Counted from the first letter of the stretch, positions 23,612 through 35,320 are shown. The stretch: DNA of 64,000 nucleotides from Apodemus sylvaticus (GCF_947179515.1 NC_067492.1:10301347-10365346), one strand, 5' to 3'. The notes: generated by a model not told the origin, from the sequence alone. Made by a program: numbers and translations.

Positions 23612-23634
23612 TCTGTGTGTGTGTGTGTGTGTGT
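23536..23634. repeat. (CT)n(GT)n compound microsatellite
   Basis: About 29 CT units (23536-23594) pass directly into about 19 GT units (to 23633). Confidence 0.97.
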
Positions 23635-23900
23635 ATGCTTGCATGGGCACACAGAAGCCAGAGGATAAACCTCGGTGTCATTTCTCAGGTGCCACCCACC
23701 TTTTATTGATAGGGTCTCTAATCAGTCTAAAACTTGCCAAGTAGACTCAGCTGTCAGGCCAGTGAGTCCCAGGGACCTTTATGTTTCTGTCCCCCAGCAC
23801 TGGGTTGACAAATATGGCTCCATGCTTGGGTTTTGAGATCAAACTCAGGTCCTCATACTTACAAGGCGAATGCTTTAATGACTGAATAATCTCCCCAGCC
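23635..23900 (-). mobile_element. B4-family SINE
   Basis: In reverse: 'ccagaggataaacctcggtg', 'tagggtctctaatcagtc', 'ccagtgagtcccagggacc', 'cccccagcactgggttgac', then the reversed head 'gatcaaactcaggtcctcat' and 'tgaataatctccccagcc'. A nearly complete B4. The microsatellite before it is its expanded tail. Confidence 0.88.
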
Positions 23901-23904
23901 TACC

Positions 23905-24180
23905 CCACCAAAGATTTGCTGAGACCTGAATCCCAGCACTTCAGAGTGTGAACATATCTGAAGATGAGATTGTTATGGAGATGGGCAGAAGAAGATGAGG
24001 TCAAGAGAATGACCTTCAACCCCTATGATGGAAGCCAGTCTATAAAAAAGGGGAACTTGGACCCAGAAGCACATTGATAGAGGAGGCTGATGTGAATTTG
24101 CCTGTGATGTGGCTGATAAACAGATCATAAAGACTTCTAGAAATACCACAAGCTGGAGCAGGTAAGGACACAATCACCCC
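23905..24180 (+). mobile_element. MLT1-like ancient MaLR LTR fragment
   Basis: 'gagacctgaatcccagcac', 'agagtgtgaacatatctgaa', 'gaagatgaggtcaagagaat', 'ataaaaaaggggaacttgga' and 'cccagaagcacattgatag' follow the order of a common mammalian MaLR LTR. Strongly diverged, with ends not defined. Confidence 0.5.
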
Positions 24181-26368
24181 GTGCTGTCAGAGAACACCTA
24201 GCTACACGATCAATCTGATCTCTCTCTAGACCAAGACAGAAGCCATTTATGTTGTGACATCTGGTGTGTTCATTGGGTCGTGGATGCTCTAGGACACTGA
24301 CATTCCTTGAATTTTGTTGGAATGGGAACTCTTGGTCCCTACCTCAGATTTGCTGGTGCCTTTTCCAGTCTGTGGCTGACCTACTCCCTTGGCCTGCTAG
24401 AGTTAGGGGAGACCTGGACCAGGGCAGTGTTTTATGGTGCTGTTGAATAGAAGATCTGACCTAAAAGTCTAAAGACAGACACAGAAGCAGGACCATAGAG
24501 ATGTGAAGAGGGGCTCTTCAAGGATGACATGAGATGAAACCAATCTCAAAATGTTGGTGCCTATATCTCAGTGGGAAGCCTTCATCTGGGCATCTCAAAC
24601 AGAGGCAAATTGTTTCAGTAGAGGTGGTGTGGGAACCCAGACTTCAAAGTTCTGGCAAGTTTATGGCTCAAACCATGAGGCTGGACCAAGTCAGATAAGG
24701 AGGATGGGTCAAGTAGCGCTAAAGAGACCGGTTTCAGCGAGGACACTAGGGGTGGCACACAGTGACAGAGAAGAAAGGTAATCGTTCCATTGCTTAGCTC
24801 CCAGTGGAAGCCCCAACTCAGGTCTGCACCCATCCCATAGATCTGGGTCTTTCTTTACCTTCAAAGACCCAGAACATGGTAGGGTGGAGTCTCTCCTCAG
24901 AATAACATTAGCTATGGGAACAAGCAAACCATCACATTTAAGCCCATGCCACCAGTCTATTCTCTCTATCCCTGAGGGTGCTCTCTATCTTGGGGTTGGG
25001 GATACATGCCTTCATGTCCTATGTTTGGGCTCCCTCTAGTCCCTGCAGTCCTTCCTGCTTAGCTGATGGATGAATAAAGAACCTGGAAAGACAAGGGGTG
25101 GCCTAATGTCACATACCAAATTCCACCATTTTTCTGTAATGCGAGCCTGCATCTGTGAGAGCGTCTAGCTCTATGGCCGAGAGTTTTGTGAACACATGGC
25201 TGCCACTCATATTTCAAAGGGTGCATAATGCTGGTCAGGTGGAGGAGGCGGGGCAGTTTTGAGCAGGGGAGGTATACCCAGAATGAACAGTGTATACTTG
25301 GGGAAAGATAACACAGTGTGTCCCCAGGGTGTCTCCAGTATCATTCTCCTTATGAAAATATCATTACCCCCTTTCAGAACTTCAGCATTCCAGTAGGATG
25401 GGTGGATGTTTCTAAGGAAGTGTTCTGGGTACCTCCCTGTTGCTTAGCAACTGAGGTAGATCTATCTGGAGTCATGGATGCCATACTTGGTTCCAGCTCA
25501 ACCTTGATGTGAGCCAGTACTCAGCAGGAGTCAACGTCTGGACTTAGAATCTGATGCAAGATTAGCCTGGGACAGCGCAGGAGAGAACTGAAAGGGGTCA
25601 CACAGGAAACGACAAGGAGGATGCTGGGTCCAGTTCTGCATCCCTTGTCAGCATCTTTGCTAATTTGCAAACTAGTATCTCTGCTTGAGAGTGACGCAGT
25701 GTTTTCCAAGAGGCCTTGTCTCCTAATGTATAAAAGAATTATAGCTAAGATTCAAAACTGAGAGACAGGAACAGAGGGAAAGTCGGGGAATTGTGTCAGG
25801 GGACCTGAACCATGCAAGCATTCTCTCTGGGCATCTCAAATGGATTATTCAATTTCTGGCTGTGAGAGTCCTTTTTCAAATCAGTCCCTCTGGAAGCACC
25901 TCTCCCTTGTGCTGGGGAGGGGGTAAGTATAACCACCCACGGGCAGTGGCATCATGCTGTGCTGTGCCTCTGTCATTTGTATTGTGGGAACCATGACAGT
26001 ACGGCCTTTGTGAGCCCTTCAGGACGGGATGGAGGTGTGACCCGTAGACAATACTGCAGAAATCATGGCAGGACAATGGTGAATGCCCTCCTGACAGCTA
26101 CACTGTGAAGACAGCTCTCATGCCTGCTCTGTCCTTCTCCAGCGGTTCCTCTCTTCAGCCAGCTCCTCTTTTCTGGCTAAAGAAAAGGTCTTGCTTTCCT
26201 CTGCACAAGCATCCCCTTAAAAGGTGTTCTCAGGGTCTCGGATCGCAAGATGTCAGTGTGGTCCTTGAAGACCAAAGTGTGGCAGGGTCCTTGTATATAG
26301 ATGGCTGTGTCAAAGCTTTGTGATGCATCTACCATTAACAAATGTTCAGAGAAGTCCTCAGAGCAAAA
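24181..26368. other. Unique non-coding DNA
   Basis: About 2.2 kb without a recognised repeat. Frames of 60-76 codons have no domain. Confidence 0.5.
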
Positions 26369-26904
26369 TGCTGTCCTGGTTCATCTTTACTGTCAACTAG
26401 GCTGGATTTTAGAATCACCTAGGAGACACACCTCTGAGCGTGTCTGTGAAGATGTTTCCAGAAAGGTTTAACTCAGTGGTTTTCAACTTTCCTAATGCTA
26501 CAACCCTTTTAATACAGCTCCTCATTTGGTGGTGACACCGACCATAGAACCATTTTTGTTGCTACTTCATAACTGTGATTTTGCTACTGTTAAGAATCAC
26601 AATGTCACTATTTGACATGTAGGATATCTGACACGCAACCTCCAAAAGGATTGCCACGTGCAGGTTTAACTGTAGAAGAAAGCCACACGCTAGATGTGGG
26701 CAGGAGCATCCCATGGAGGTCTGGAAGAAGTGAGCTGAGGACCAGCATCCACAATGTGGGCCACTGTCTCGCCTTCCTGATGTCATCCTATCCCCGCCAT
26801 GAAATTGTACCCTCACTGTGAACCACAACAAACCCTCCTTCCTTACGTTGCTCCTGCCAGGCATTCTGTCATAGCAATGAGAAAAGGGGCGAATTCAACT
26901 AACT
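26369..26904 (+). mobile_element. MT-like MaLR LTR, interrupted by a hAT element
   Basis: The 5' part (26369-26473) reads 'tactgtcaactaggctgg', 'ttagaatcacctaggagac', 'gtgtctgtgaagatgtttcc' and 'agaaaggtttaact'. After the inserted element the LTR resumes at about 26672 with 'gagctgaggaccagcatcc', 'ccccgccatgaaattgtacc', 'aaccctccttccttacgttg' and 'catagcaatgagaaaag'. No coding content. The 3' end is approximate. Confidence 0.85.
26474..26662 (+). mobile_element. URR1-like hAT (Charlie) non-autonomous DNA transposon
   Basis: Begins 'cagtggttttcaact', the hAT-type inverted terminal sequence. It contains 'ctcctcatttggtggtgac', 'gttgctacttcataactgtg', 'tttgctactgttaagaatc' and 'aggatatctgacacgcaacc'. 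GTTTAACT lies on both sides (26466-26473 and 26664-26671), an 8-bp duplication as expected for hAT. The right terminus is eroded. Confidence 0.88.
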
Positions 26905-28104
26905 GTTGACACGGTTTGAGCGTGTGCCATTGGAAGGTACACTGGAACGGTACCTGGGATGATGGCTGCCTGCACCTCTGCCAAGAGTCTCAGTCCTCGG
27001 TCTATGCTGAGTACATCCTTCTGCATGGGCCACTCTAGCTCGGCATGTCATAATGACATAGTACTCATCCTAGCTGAACACAGTCCCCCTTTCTGCCTTT
27101 TTCCCCCCACCAAGATGTTTATTCTTCCTTTCCTAAGATACCCATGACCCATGTCACAGACATCACCAAATGATGCCAAGCCAGAATCATCCCATGCTGT
27201 CCTCCGTGATACCCCCACTTCTACTGCTCTGACAATTCCATCCCTTTAGAATTCCCCCAAGCATCTCTCTATCCTATATTGAATATACATCAGTATTTGA
27301 GTGCCGGGACTGAAGGCTTCCAAAAGCCCCTTCATCAGAGACCACACTTTTCTTCTTCTGTCAGATCAACAAATGGTAGTCTCCAGGTCCTGCTGGATTG
27401 TCCATGTATAGGAGAGGAGTGCCACTTGTCCTGGATGGTGCCTGATGACAGATGTCTGGGAACTGGTGAGGAGCTGGCTAAATCCAAAGAGTGACAACAC
27501 GAAGATACCCAGAAACAAATTCACATGTGTACAGCCCCAGCTGTAAGCACTGGGACCTCCCAAGTTCTAATCTGTATAAATAATTTGCTCCCAAGCCACT
27601 TGGCACAGCACTGTTATGACATACTGAATATGTATAGACACAGCAGGTAATTTAAGATTACTCCAAGTGTCTGACAAAAACAGAGTGTGGCCCACTTGTT
27701 TAGGAAACATCTTAATGACAAGCAATGCAATTTATAGAGGGCATATTTTTATTGCACAGCTACATCAACATTTATTATTTGGCCAATAACTGAGAGAGAA
27801 AGCTGACTTCTCCCATCTAGACAGCAGAATTAAATTCCTAGGAAGGCAATATAGAAGTAGGCGGAACTCTGAATATAGTTGCGGTATAAAATAATATCCT
27901 TTTAGAAATATCCTAGGCAGCATGGGGGGGGGGGTAGCCTAACGGCCTGATCTAGTATTCCAAAGTCAACACTGTGGAGATTCAGTCCTTTCTACTGGGC
28001 TAACGCTTGGTACGATAAAAATCAAAGCAATCTCCCTACTATGGGCTTATTCTTCCTCTAAAACGCCAGTAGATTAATCATGGTTTAATTCTTGGCTTCT
28101 TTGT
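26905..28104. other. Unique DNA, partly AT-rich
   Basis: No recognised transposon. From about 27560 to 27910 the sequence is AT-rich and repeat-free ('catcaacatttattatttgg', 'aatttaagattactccaag'). A G-run of 11-12 lies near 27924-27935. Confidence 0.5.
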
Positions 28105-28119
28105 TGCTTTTAAAAAATA

Positions 28120-28272
28120 ACAGAGGAGAGGGGGTGAGCCCTGGGGACCATGGGAGCGGAGGCCACCTTGGTGGAGTTGGTTCTTTCCTTCCACTTTGTG
28201 GGCCCCAGGGAACTGAACTCGGGTCGTCAGGCTTCACAGCAAGGCGTTCACCTGCTGAGCTGTCCCCAGGAC
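28120..28272 (-). mobile_element. B3-type SINE fragment
   Basis: In reverse: 'ggtggagttggttctttcc', 'cactttgtgggccccaggg', 'ctgaactcgggtcgtcaggc' and 'cacctgctgagctgtccc', the reversed head of a B2-superfamily SINE. Confidence 0.75.
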
Positions 28273-28275
28273 CTC

Positions 28276-29359
28276 AACTACTTGCCTTCTTTTTTGTAGA
28301 TGGAGAATAAAGGCTCTGAAAAGTTCTGCAGTGCACAAGTCTCATGTGGTTCTCTGCAGTACCTCAAGGGTCCTTCCTGGCTATAGCACATCGCCTTCTC
28401 ACAGCTAAGGATGAGCCGTTTACCTTCCAAAGTATGTTTCTAGAGCATAGCAGATATCCAGGCTCCGAGATGAGGCAAAAGTCCAAGTAAATTATTCCCA
28501 GTAAATGTACTGTGATTTGCTTTTTAGTCCCCAGCCCAGTTCTGCTCACAGATTTCCACAGGAGGAAACAGAACAGGGCACGTCTTGTAGAAATGAGGTA
28601 ATTTATGTCTCTGTTGGCGTCGGAAAGTCCTGTGAAATTACTCTTGAGTTTTATCTACTTGCTTGACAAATACTTGTTAAATTTGAGCCTTGTGGACAGG
28701 GTCCACTGCTGGGCCCCCTGGACCATGGCTCGATGAGACACCGGCTCCTCAGCTGTGGTTGTCAAAACTTCTTTCTGACTGCACGAGTCATCGCAGTTAG
28801 GAGCCATTTTTCACCTGAACCTTCAAGATGTCATCTAGTGTTTGAGCAGTCTGAAATCTCACTCTTTCCCCCTCACTACCCCCTCTAAGACAGGGAGCCA
28901 TTTAAATCAGGAGGGTCAGGGGTCTTCATCACCTGCAGTTCCCACCCCTATCTCAAATTCACTTTGCAGCCCGCAAGAATTCGAATATCACCCCCGCCAG
29001 CTGTCTTGCTGTCACGCTTTATGCTTTGCCTGTCATGAGTGCTGTGAAGTTTTCACTCCCAAATGGCCCTGAGGCTGCCCCATCCCTAGGTTTCTGCTGT
29101 GAGGTTAGTGACCTGGGTCACCACTCTTTCTTGGGACTGACATGACAGTCTCCTAGCTGCTATATCTCTTCCTTCCCTCTCTGTCCCTCCTTCACACTCA
29201 AGCCGGAGTGATCCTTCCTGAATTCAGCTGTGGAGACGGCTCCCACCATTCAAAGCACACACAGGCACAGGCATGTCACCTTTAGACACCACCACAGATG
29301 TTACCGTCCACAGATTTCATACCCGAGAAACATGCAACTGGGTTACGTAAGGAAATATA
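28276..29359. other. Unique non-coding DNA
   Basis: No recognised transposon apart from a possible L2 scrap near 28655-28690 ('gcttgacaaatacttgtta'). Confidence 0.5.
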
Positions 29360-29520
29360 GAGGGCTGGCAAGACAGTTTGGTGGGCAAAGGGACTTGCTG
29401 TCAAGTTTGAAGATTTGAGGTTGATTCCGGGTCCCATTTCTGCTAGGTGACCTCTGACCTCTACACACATATTATGGCAATATGACCCTTCCCACTGAAT
29501 AAATGTAATTAAAAGAAAGT
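29360..29520 (+). mobile_element. B3-type SINE
   Basis: 'gagggctggcaagacagttt', 'ggtgggcaaagggacttgct', 'gatttgaggttgattccgg', 'gtgacctctgacctctacac' and an A-rich tail ('aataaatgtaattaaaag'), followed by AAC and AC repeats. Confidence 0.75.
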
Positions 29521-29543
29521 ACAACAACAACAACAACAACAAC

Positions 29544-29580
<37 letters not shown>
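29521..29580. repeat. (AAC)n(AC)n microsatellite
   Basis: About nine AAC units pass into about 17 AC units, on the tail of the SINE. Confidence 0.95.
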
Positions 29581-29582
<2 letters not shown>

Positions 29583-30027
29583 CTCTGTCTTAAACAGTTT
29601 GACGGTCAAGTAGTTTGGCGATTCTGTCAGGCCACATTCATAGCTATACTGGGGCAGCTGTGCCATAGGCTAGACACACATGTAAGTGCTTCCTGTTTAC
29701 GTTATCAGAAAGACACTATCAGTCACTGTGGCCCACGGGTTTACACGGGGTTCAGCCCCAGCCTGTTTGTCGCCTCATCTGTGCCCAGGCTCTTCTGCCT
29801 GACCCGGAGGCCTCCTGCCCACAACGCTTTCCTCCACTGCTCTCACAATGACCACAGGTCCTTTGCTCAAGCTTCTCTCTTCTCAAAGTGCTTTTACTAG
29901 CCCTGCTAGCCCAGGTTAGCCCAGGTTAGCCCAGGTTAGCCCAGCTCATTCATGGAACCATCTATGACTTCCTTGGCTGGTCAGTTCATTTTCACATTGG
30001 ATCCTTCTTTCTTATGTGTGTATGTGT

Positions 30028-30030
<3 letters not shown>
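29581..30030. other. Unique DNA with a short 10-bp tandem repeat
   Basis: Three full and one partial copy of 'agcccaggtt' lie at 29908-29944. Otherwise unique. Confidence 0.6.
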
Positions 30031-30088
<58 letters not shown>

Positions 30089-30128
30089 CATATACGTATA
30101 CGTATATGTATATGTATATATATATACA

Positions 30129-30166
<38 letters not shown>

Positions 30167-30215
30167 TTTCATGTGTGGTGATATGTGTGTAGACATATGT
30201 GTACATGTATGTGTA
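30015..30215. repeat. TA / TATG / TATACG self-complementary tract
   Basis: Alternating (TA)n and (TATATG)n units, with a central TATACGTATACG palindromic core at about 30090-30105. The flanks are TG-rich. Strongly self-complementary. Confidence 0.95.
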
Positions 30216-30230
30216 TGCATGTAAAGACCA

Positions 30231-31744
30231 GAGGCTGAATCATCTTCCATAGTTTTCTCCACTTATTCATTGCATTAAGGTCTCTCAATCAAACTTAGAG
30301 CTCACGGATATGGCCTGTCTCACGAGCCAGCTACTTTGGGGAGCTCCCTTTTCCAGCCCATGCAGAGCTTTATGTGGGTTCTGGGGATGTGAGTCTCTGT
30401 CTCTATCCTTGTCTAGAAAGTGCTTAGCTGATAGCTATCTCCCTGGCCCAGCAAGTCCTTCTGCTGCCTTTGTTTGTACAAGGCTCATGTTGGTACCCAC
30501 AGAGGACAAAGATCTCCATGTTTTTTATCCATACCCATTAGTGTAATAGTGAGTCCTGAATACTCAATATTTACACTGTCAGATGCTGCGCACCAACCCT
30601 GGCTCTTCTCAAGGGCTCTGCTTGATAGAGTCCTGCTTCTAGTCACATTGCAGAGGGGTGAGCAGAGGCAGAGTGAGCTGCAGCTGCCTGCCTGTTTCTC
30701 AGCCCTCAGAGCATCCTCTGTGACAAGAAATCTCCCCCTCCGTCTTCAGAGAACTCTAAGTGATGGCCACGGTCTCCATTTTCTGGGCGGGGCAGCTCAG
30801 GCTTGTTCGCGTGTCTGGGCTCACATGGGTGACCCAGCGTCACCTTCTTGGTGGTGGATGCAGCAGGTTAGAGATGTTTGTGGAGTGAAGTGAAGGTGGA
30901 ATGGGTGCAGCCTGAGTAATGGATCCTTCCAAGTGCTAAACAGGCCTGACCCTGCCGGCTTCGAGAACAGATCAGGTCAGGTGGCTTTGGGCTGCCACAG
31001 CTGTACACAAAAGCCACGGGTCCCCAGGTACCTTTCTGAGTCTGCCCACACCGACCATCACGGTGGCTGCCTCTCACTGGCATGCTCACTGTGGCTTCCT
31101 GGATGCACAGTTCTTTGCCAACCTACTGAGTGGCCACGGGGATTTCATGAAAGCCATCTAAACGGTACCCTGTTTCCCAAACTCTTTAGTGACTTGATGT
31201 TGACCTTTGAAGATAGGCATGGGGTCTCGAGTTGACCAACAGAGGCTGAGCACCTCCTTCCATTCCATGTACACCAGGATGGGGACTGGCTTGCCTTGAG
31301 CTCTTGATGTGTATGGTGTCCTCTGCTGGAGTACCCATGAGCCTCAGCTCTCACAGCTGGCTCCTAACTGGTTCCCAGCTTGCCATGGATGTACTGGGTT
31401 GAATGCCAACTCCAAGAGTGTTCAGGATCTCATGATCCCTGGTACCTGGGAGTTATCGTGCATGGTCGAGGGACTTGGCTAGTGTGGTTGGACTGGGATG
31501 CTGACCACGGATAGTGCTGGTATGAACACTCTAGACAAAATGCTATCTACTCATAAAAAGGCTTATGATATGGCCAAGACAACATGTGTCAGTAAACACA
31601 CTTATGTTACGTGATAGTCACAGAAGGCCACGCATTATAGCATTCTGGTTAAATGCAGTGTCTCAGCTGGGAAGTCCATGGAGACAGCAAGTGAACTCTG
31701 ACCACCGAGAGTTGCACCTAAGAGGGGAAGTGAAGGGTGCTATG
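30231..31744. other. Unique non-coding DNA
   Basis: No recognised transposon. The 139-codon frame at 30474-30893 has no domain or codon bias that I can see. Confidence 0.5.
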
Positions 31745-32101
31745 GCTCGTGTGTGTGAGATGCCTCCCATAAGCTCGGATATTTGAACACTCAGCAGATG
31801 ACACTGTTGGGAGGTTATGGAAACTTTAAAAGATGGGAGACAGGCTGGAAGCTGGTCCCCAGGAGGAGACTGTGCTGATACCAACTTATTGGCTGCAATT
31901 ACAGCTAAGCTTCCAGTGTCACTGATATCTAACAGCTCAAGATACATGCTCCTGCCACCCTGGAAGCAGCCATGCCTATGACTTTAGCCACAATGTCTTT
32001 CCATTCCCTGAAAAACAGAGTCCCTCAAACCAAGAGCCAGAATAAACCTCTTCCTATGACTTACTGCTCTTGGGGACCACATCACAGCCATAAGAAGAGC
32101 C
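31745..32101 (+). mobile_element. ORR1-like MaLR LTR, diverged
   Basis: 'gctcggatatttgaacactc', 'tgttgggaggttatggaaac', 'tacatgctcctgccaccct', 'ctcaaaccaagagccagaat' with AATAAA just after, and 'accacatcacagccataag'. It follows the same order as the elements at 1256-2278 and 48458-48776. Ends are approximate. Confidence 0.6.
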
Positions 32102-33029
32102 CGACTACTCAGTGGGTATAGCCATTTCTTTGGGGGTGATAAAATACAGTAAGAGGGTGTTTACACAACACTATCAGCACCCCAAATGTCACAAAGCTGT
32201 TTATTTTAAATGGCTAATTTAGGGGTGTGTTCCCCAGGGGCACAAGCAAGCACAAAAAACATCAAATGATTATTTTTTATATTACATTATATGAACTTTA
32301 TTTTGATAAAAAAAACCAAAATAAACCCAATTATGTCTCTTCTGGTAATTTGCACTACCAGAAGCTCTGTACACCTCTGCTTGGAGTCTTTCCTCTGATG
32401 GCCAAGAGTCATGGTGATTGCTGAAAACCCTGCTGGTCCTTGCTGTGCACACTTGATGTCCTGTCTGCCCACTGTGGACGGGTCCCTGCCGTGCAGGTAG
32501 CAGCAGCAGGAGAGCTTGAGACCCTGGCTAGCTAGACTCTGGGGATATCCTAGAAGAAAGTCTTGTCCCCACCATGAGCTCTAAACCATGACACACAGAA
32601 CTAAGCTCATCTGAGCTTGTCTAAATGCAGTGAAGCCAGCATGTTACACAATGTCACAGGGAAGGTAGCTTCCCTCTGTCTTTTCCAGTGTGACAGAAAC
32701 AGCCATCATCTGTCGGTCTTTGCCTAAGATTTATCCAAATGGTCAGGCACCCTGCTCTCCTCTTCTGAAATAAGAGCTGACACTGAAGTAGACGGAACAG
32801 GGACAGGCAGACCAGAGCAGAAACCCGGGCCTCTTAGCAATGCCTGACACCTTGCATATTGGAGTTAGCTTCTCTTTCAGAGAAGAGCTGTCAGCATGGT
32901 TTGTGTTAGAAACAGGGGCGGCAGAAGGATGGGAGCTAACAGGTCTCATGGGTCCGATGCAAGGAGTCTGCGGCTCTGCCCGTGGCACAGCTGGCTTCCC
33001 TCTGCCAGGTATTAGCACCTGGCAGGATG
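32102..33029. other. Unique DNA; AT-rich block at 32140-32340
   Basis: No recognised repeat. The part near 32190-32225 ('acaaagctgtttattttaaa') is AT-rich and looks conserved in style. No gene called. Confidence 0.5.
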
Positions 33030-33198
33030 AGGAGATGGCTCATCATCATGGTCAATGTTACAGAAATCAGAATCACCACAGAAACACAGCTCTCTGTGTG
33101 AGGGAGTTTCCTGCAGGCTTCACTGAAGAGAGAAGACGGGTGCGGGGCACAGTCCCGAGGGCTGGGGTCTCAGACTTAATGAATAGGAGAGAGCAAGC

Positions 33199-33202
33199 TC
33201 TG

Positions 33203-33241
<39 letters not shown>
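33199..33241. repeat. (CT)n microsatellite
   Basis: About 21 CT units within the MT LTR, at the position where related LTRs have a short 'ctctctct'. Confidence 0.95.
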
Positions 33242-33244
<3 letters not shown>

Positions 33245-33355
33245 TTCCTGACTGTGGCGGATGTCATGCAACCAGCTGCCTGTCATCATGACTTTCTCAC
33301 CATGAGGGCCCACACATTCCAACTGTGATTTCAGATATACCCACCCATCTACATC

Positions 33356-33684
33356 CTTCCTACTTTCCTCCCTCTCTATCTCTCCCTTCCTTCCTTCCCT
33401 CTCCCTTCCTTCCTTTCCTCATTCCCTCCTTCTGTCCTTTATCCTTCTGTCCTTCCTTCCTTCCTTCCTTCCTTCCTTCCTTCCTTCCTTCCTTCCTTCC
33501 TTCCTTCCTTCCTTCCTTCCTTCTTTCCCTCCCTCCCTCCTTTCTTCCTTCTGGCCTTCCTTCCTTCCCTCTCTCCTTTCTTTCTTCCTTCTTTCCTTCC
33601 TTCCCTCCCTCCTTTCTTTCCTGATCCCCTCCTTCTGTCCTCCCTCCCTTCCCCCTCCCTCCCTCCCTCCCTTCCTCCTTCCTA
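33356..33684. repeat. (CTTC)n / CCTCCCT compound tract
   Basis: A pyrimidine tract of over 300 bp with a pure (TTCC)n core at about 33451-33522. It produces long Ser/Phe/Pro/Leu and Lys/Glu/Gly/Arg artefact frames. Confidence 0.97.
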
Positions 33685-33731
33685 CAGTTGCTTCTTGTCT
33701 GGTATTTGGTCAAAATAAAGAGAAAAGTAAC

Positions 33732-34799
33732 AGCTGCTACATTTCAAGATTGCCTTGGCTATGAGGCAGATAGATGGTCACCCGCATGCTTGTGAAACAC
33801 CTAACACATACAAGGCTGTGTAGGGCACTCGAAGGCAGCCAGGTCTTGTCCCCATGGTGAACAAGGAGCTCATAGTCTGCTCCAAGAGATACCTGTCACC
33901 CACTGTCACTTGCTCACTTAGGAGTGACCACACACCAGTGCTGAGCAGAGTCTCTGAACACAGTGGTGAACAGCTGGATGTGGGTACCAGAAAGGCTTGT
34001 GCCTCCAGAGAGACAAATGCTTACCCAGTGACATGTTTCTAGGGGTTACATGTGTGGAGCACCATGGGAGGTGCCCGGCACTTCATACTGACAGTGTGAA
34101 GTACGCCAAGTGTGCACGGAGCAGGGAACCTCTTCTAACCTTGGAGTGGCGCGCAGGGCTCTGCGTCAGCCTTGGCAGCTGCTACGCTCAATTACCAAGA
34201 GCCCTTTGACTTGAAGCGGCACAGATTTATTCTCTTACATCGGTGGGAGACCCGGGATTTGTCTCACAGAGCCAAAGTTATGGTGGCAGCAGGGCCACCC
34301 TCCCTTCAGGGGCTCTGGGGGACTTCATTTCTCATCTCCGTCTAAGTTGTCTTGGCTTGTGGTTCAATCATGTTCTTCTGAGTCCAGTCAGCCCTGCGCA
34401 ACCTTTACAAGGACATTTGTCCAACGTTTAAGGTCAACCTGGACCATTCAGAGGCCCTTTCTGGCTCAAGAATTCAAGAACTCCATTTGCAGAGTCTCTC
34501 CTTCAGGGGGTCAGGTACCGTAGACACAAGCTTCTGGGAGGGAGGTGCGGATGCCACATTTCAGTTTTTTGTATTTTTGTTTTTGTTTGTTTGTTTTTAA
34601 ACACTGAGCTGCCTCCAGGCCAGGCCCTCAGGAGAAACTGAGTCTGGAGGACTGAGTAACCTCAGGCATCTAGTTACCTTGGTAGAAAAGCCAGAACAAC
34701 TGACATCACTTCAGGGTCAAACTGTTCATGTTTATCTGACACAGTGATACCCAGGGGCAGAGGTTCCCATGGCAGCGACAAGCATAATGTTAGATCCTA
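33732..34799. other. Unique DNA with a possible L2 fragment
   Basis: An L2-like stretch lies at about 33780-33900 ('aaggctgtgtagggcactc', 'gtgaacaaggagctcatag'). A T/G-rich run is at 34562-34601. No gene recognised. Confidence 0.45.
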
Positions 34800-34955
34800 A
34801 GCTAGTTACCAGGTGTGGTGCTGAGCGCTTCACCAGAGGAGCACCATGAATGCTGACAGATGTCTCATGAGCATGCACCATCCATGCCCCCATTTCACAG
34901 GAGGGGAAATCGAGGCACGGAGAAGCTAAAGTATCAATTTGAGGACACAGAGGTA
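34800..34955 (+). repeat. MIR/L2-like ancient repeat
   Basis: 'taccaggtgtggtgctgagc' followed by 'cccccatttcacaggagggg' and 'aaatcgaggcacggagaagc' follows the MIR/L2 pattern (accaggcactgtgctgagc..., cccattttacagatgagg, aactgaggcacagagag). Confidence 0.6.
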
Positions 34956-34974
34956 AAACGTGAGGGGACTCGGG

Positions 34975-35320
34975 GTGAGGAAATGACTTACCTGCTAAGG
35001 CCCATGCCTCGCAAGTGTGGAGATCTGAGAGCAGATGCCCAGAACCTGCTTAAAAAGCCAGGCATGGTGGTGAATGCCTGCAGTCCCAGCGCTGGGGAGG
35101 AGACAGGGTGGTGAGCCAGACAGCCTGGCTCTGAAACTCCAAGCCACTGTCAGATCTTATTTTAAATGAAAGATGGAGGGCATCTGAGGATTGACAGGCC
35201 ACAGGGGTCTTATGCCCACATGTGTAGTGCACACACCTGTACCCACATATGTTCACACACGTGCATACACACATACATTCATGCAATCATAGCACACACC
35301 CACATGAACACACACAATGT
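34975..35320 (+). mobile_element. B4-family SINE with CA-rich tail
   Basis: Head 'gaggaaatgacttacctgct' and 'cctcgcaagtgtggagatct', body 'aaaaagccaggcatggtgg', 'tgcctgcagtcccagcgctg' and 'tctgaggattgacaggcc', then a CACACA-rich tail from about 35205. Confidence 0.72.

Larger units (their letters stand above)
33030..33731 (+). mobile_element. MT-like MaLR LTR disrupted by two microsatellites
   Basis: 'cagaatcaccacagaaac', 'tgtgtgagggagtttcctgc', 'ggctggggtctcagactta', 'ctctgcttcctgactgtgg' and 'tgcaaccagctgcctgtca' match the MT LTR order. The final part, 'tacagttgcttcttgtctgg' and 'gagaaaagtaac', appears after a long CTTC tract. CT and CTTC microsatellites sit within the LTR. Confidence 0.75.

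Noticed and set aside
32840..33328. 162-codon frame
   Set aside because: Its second half lies in an MT LTR and a CT microsatellite (Ser/Leu run).
33360..33713. Gly/Lys/Glu-rich frame of 117 codons
   Set aside because: Caused by the CTTC tract.
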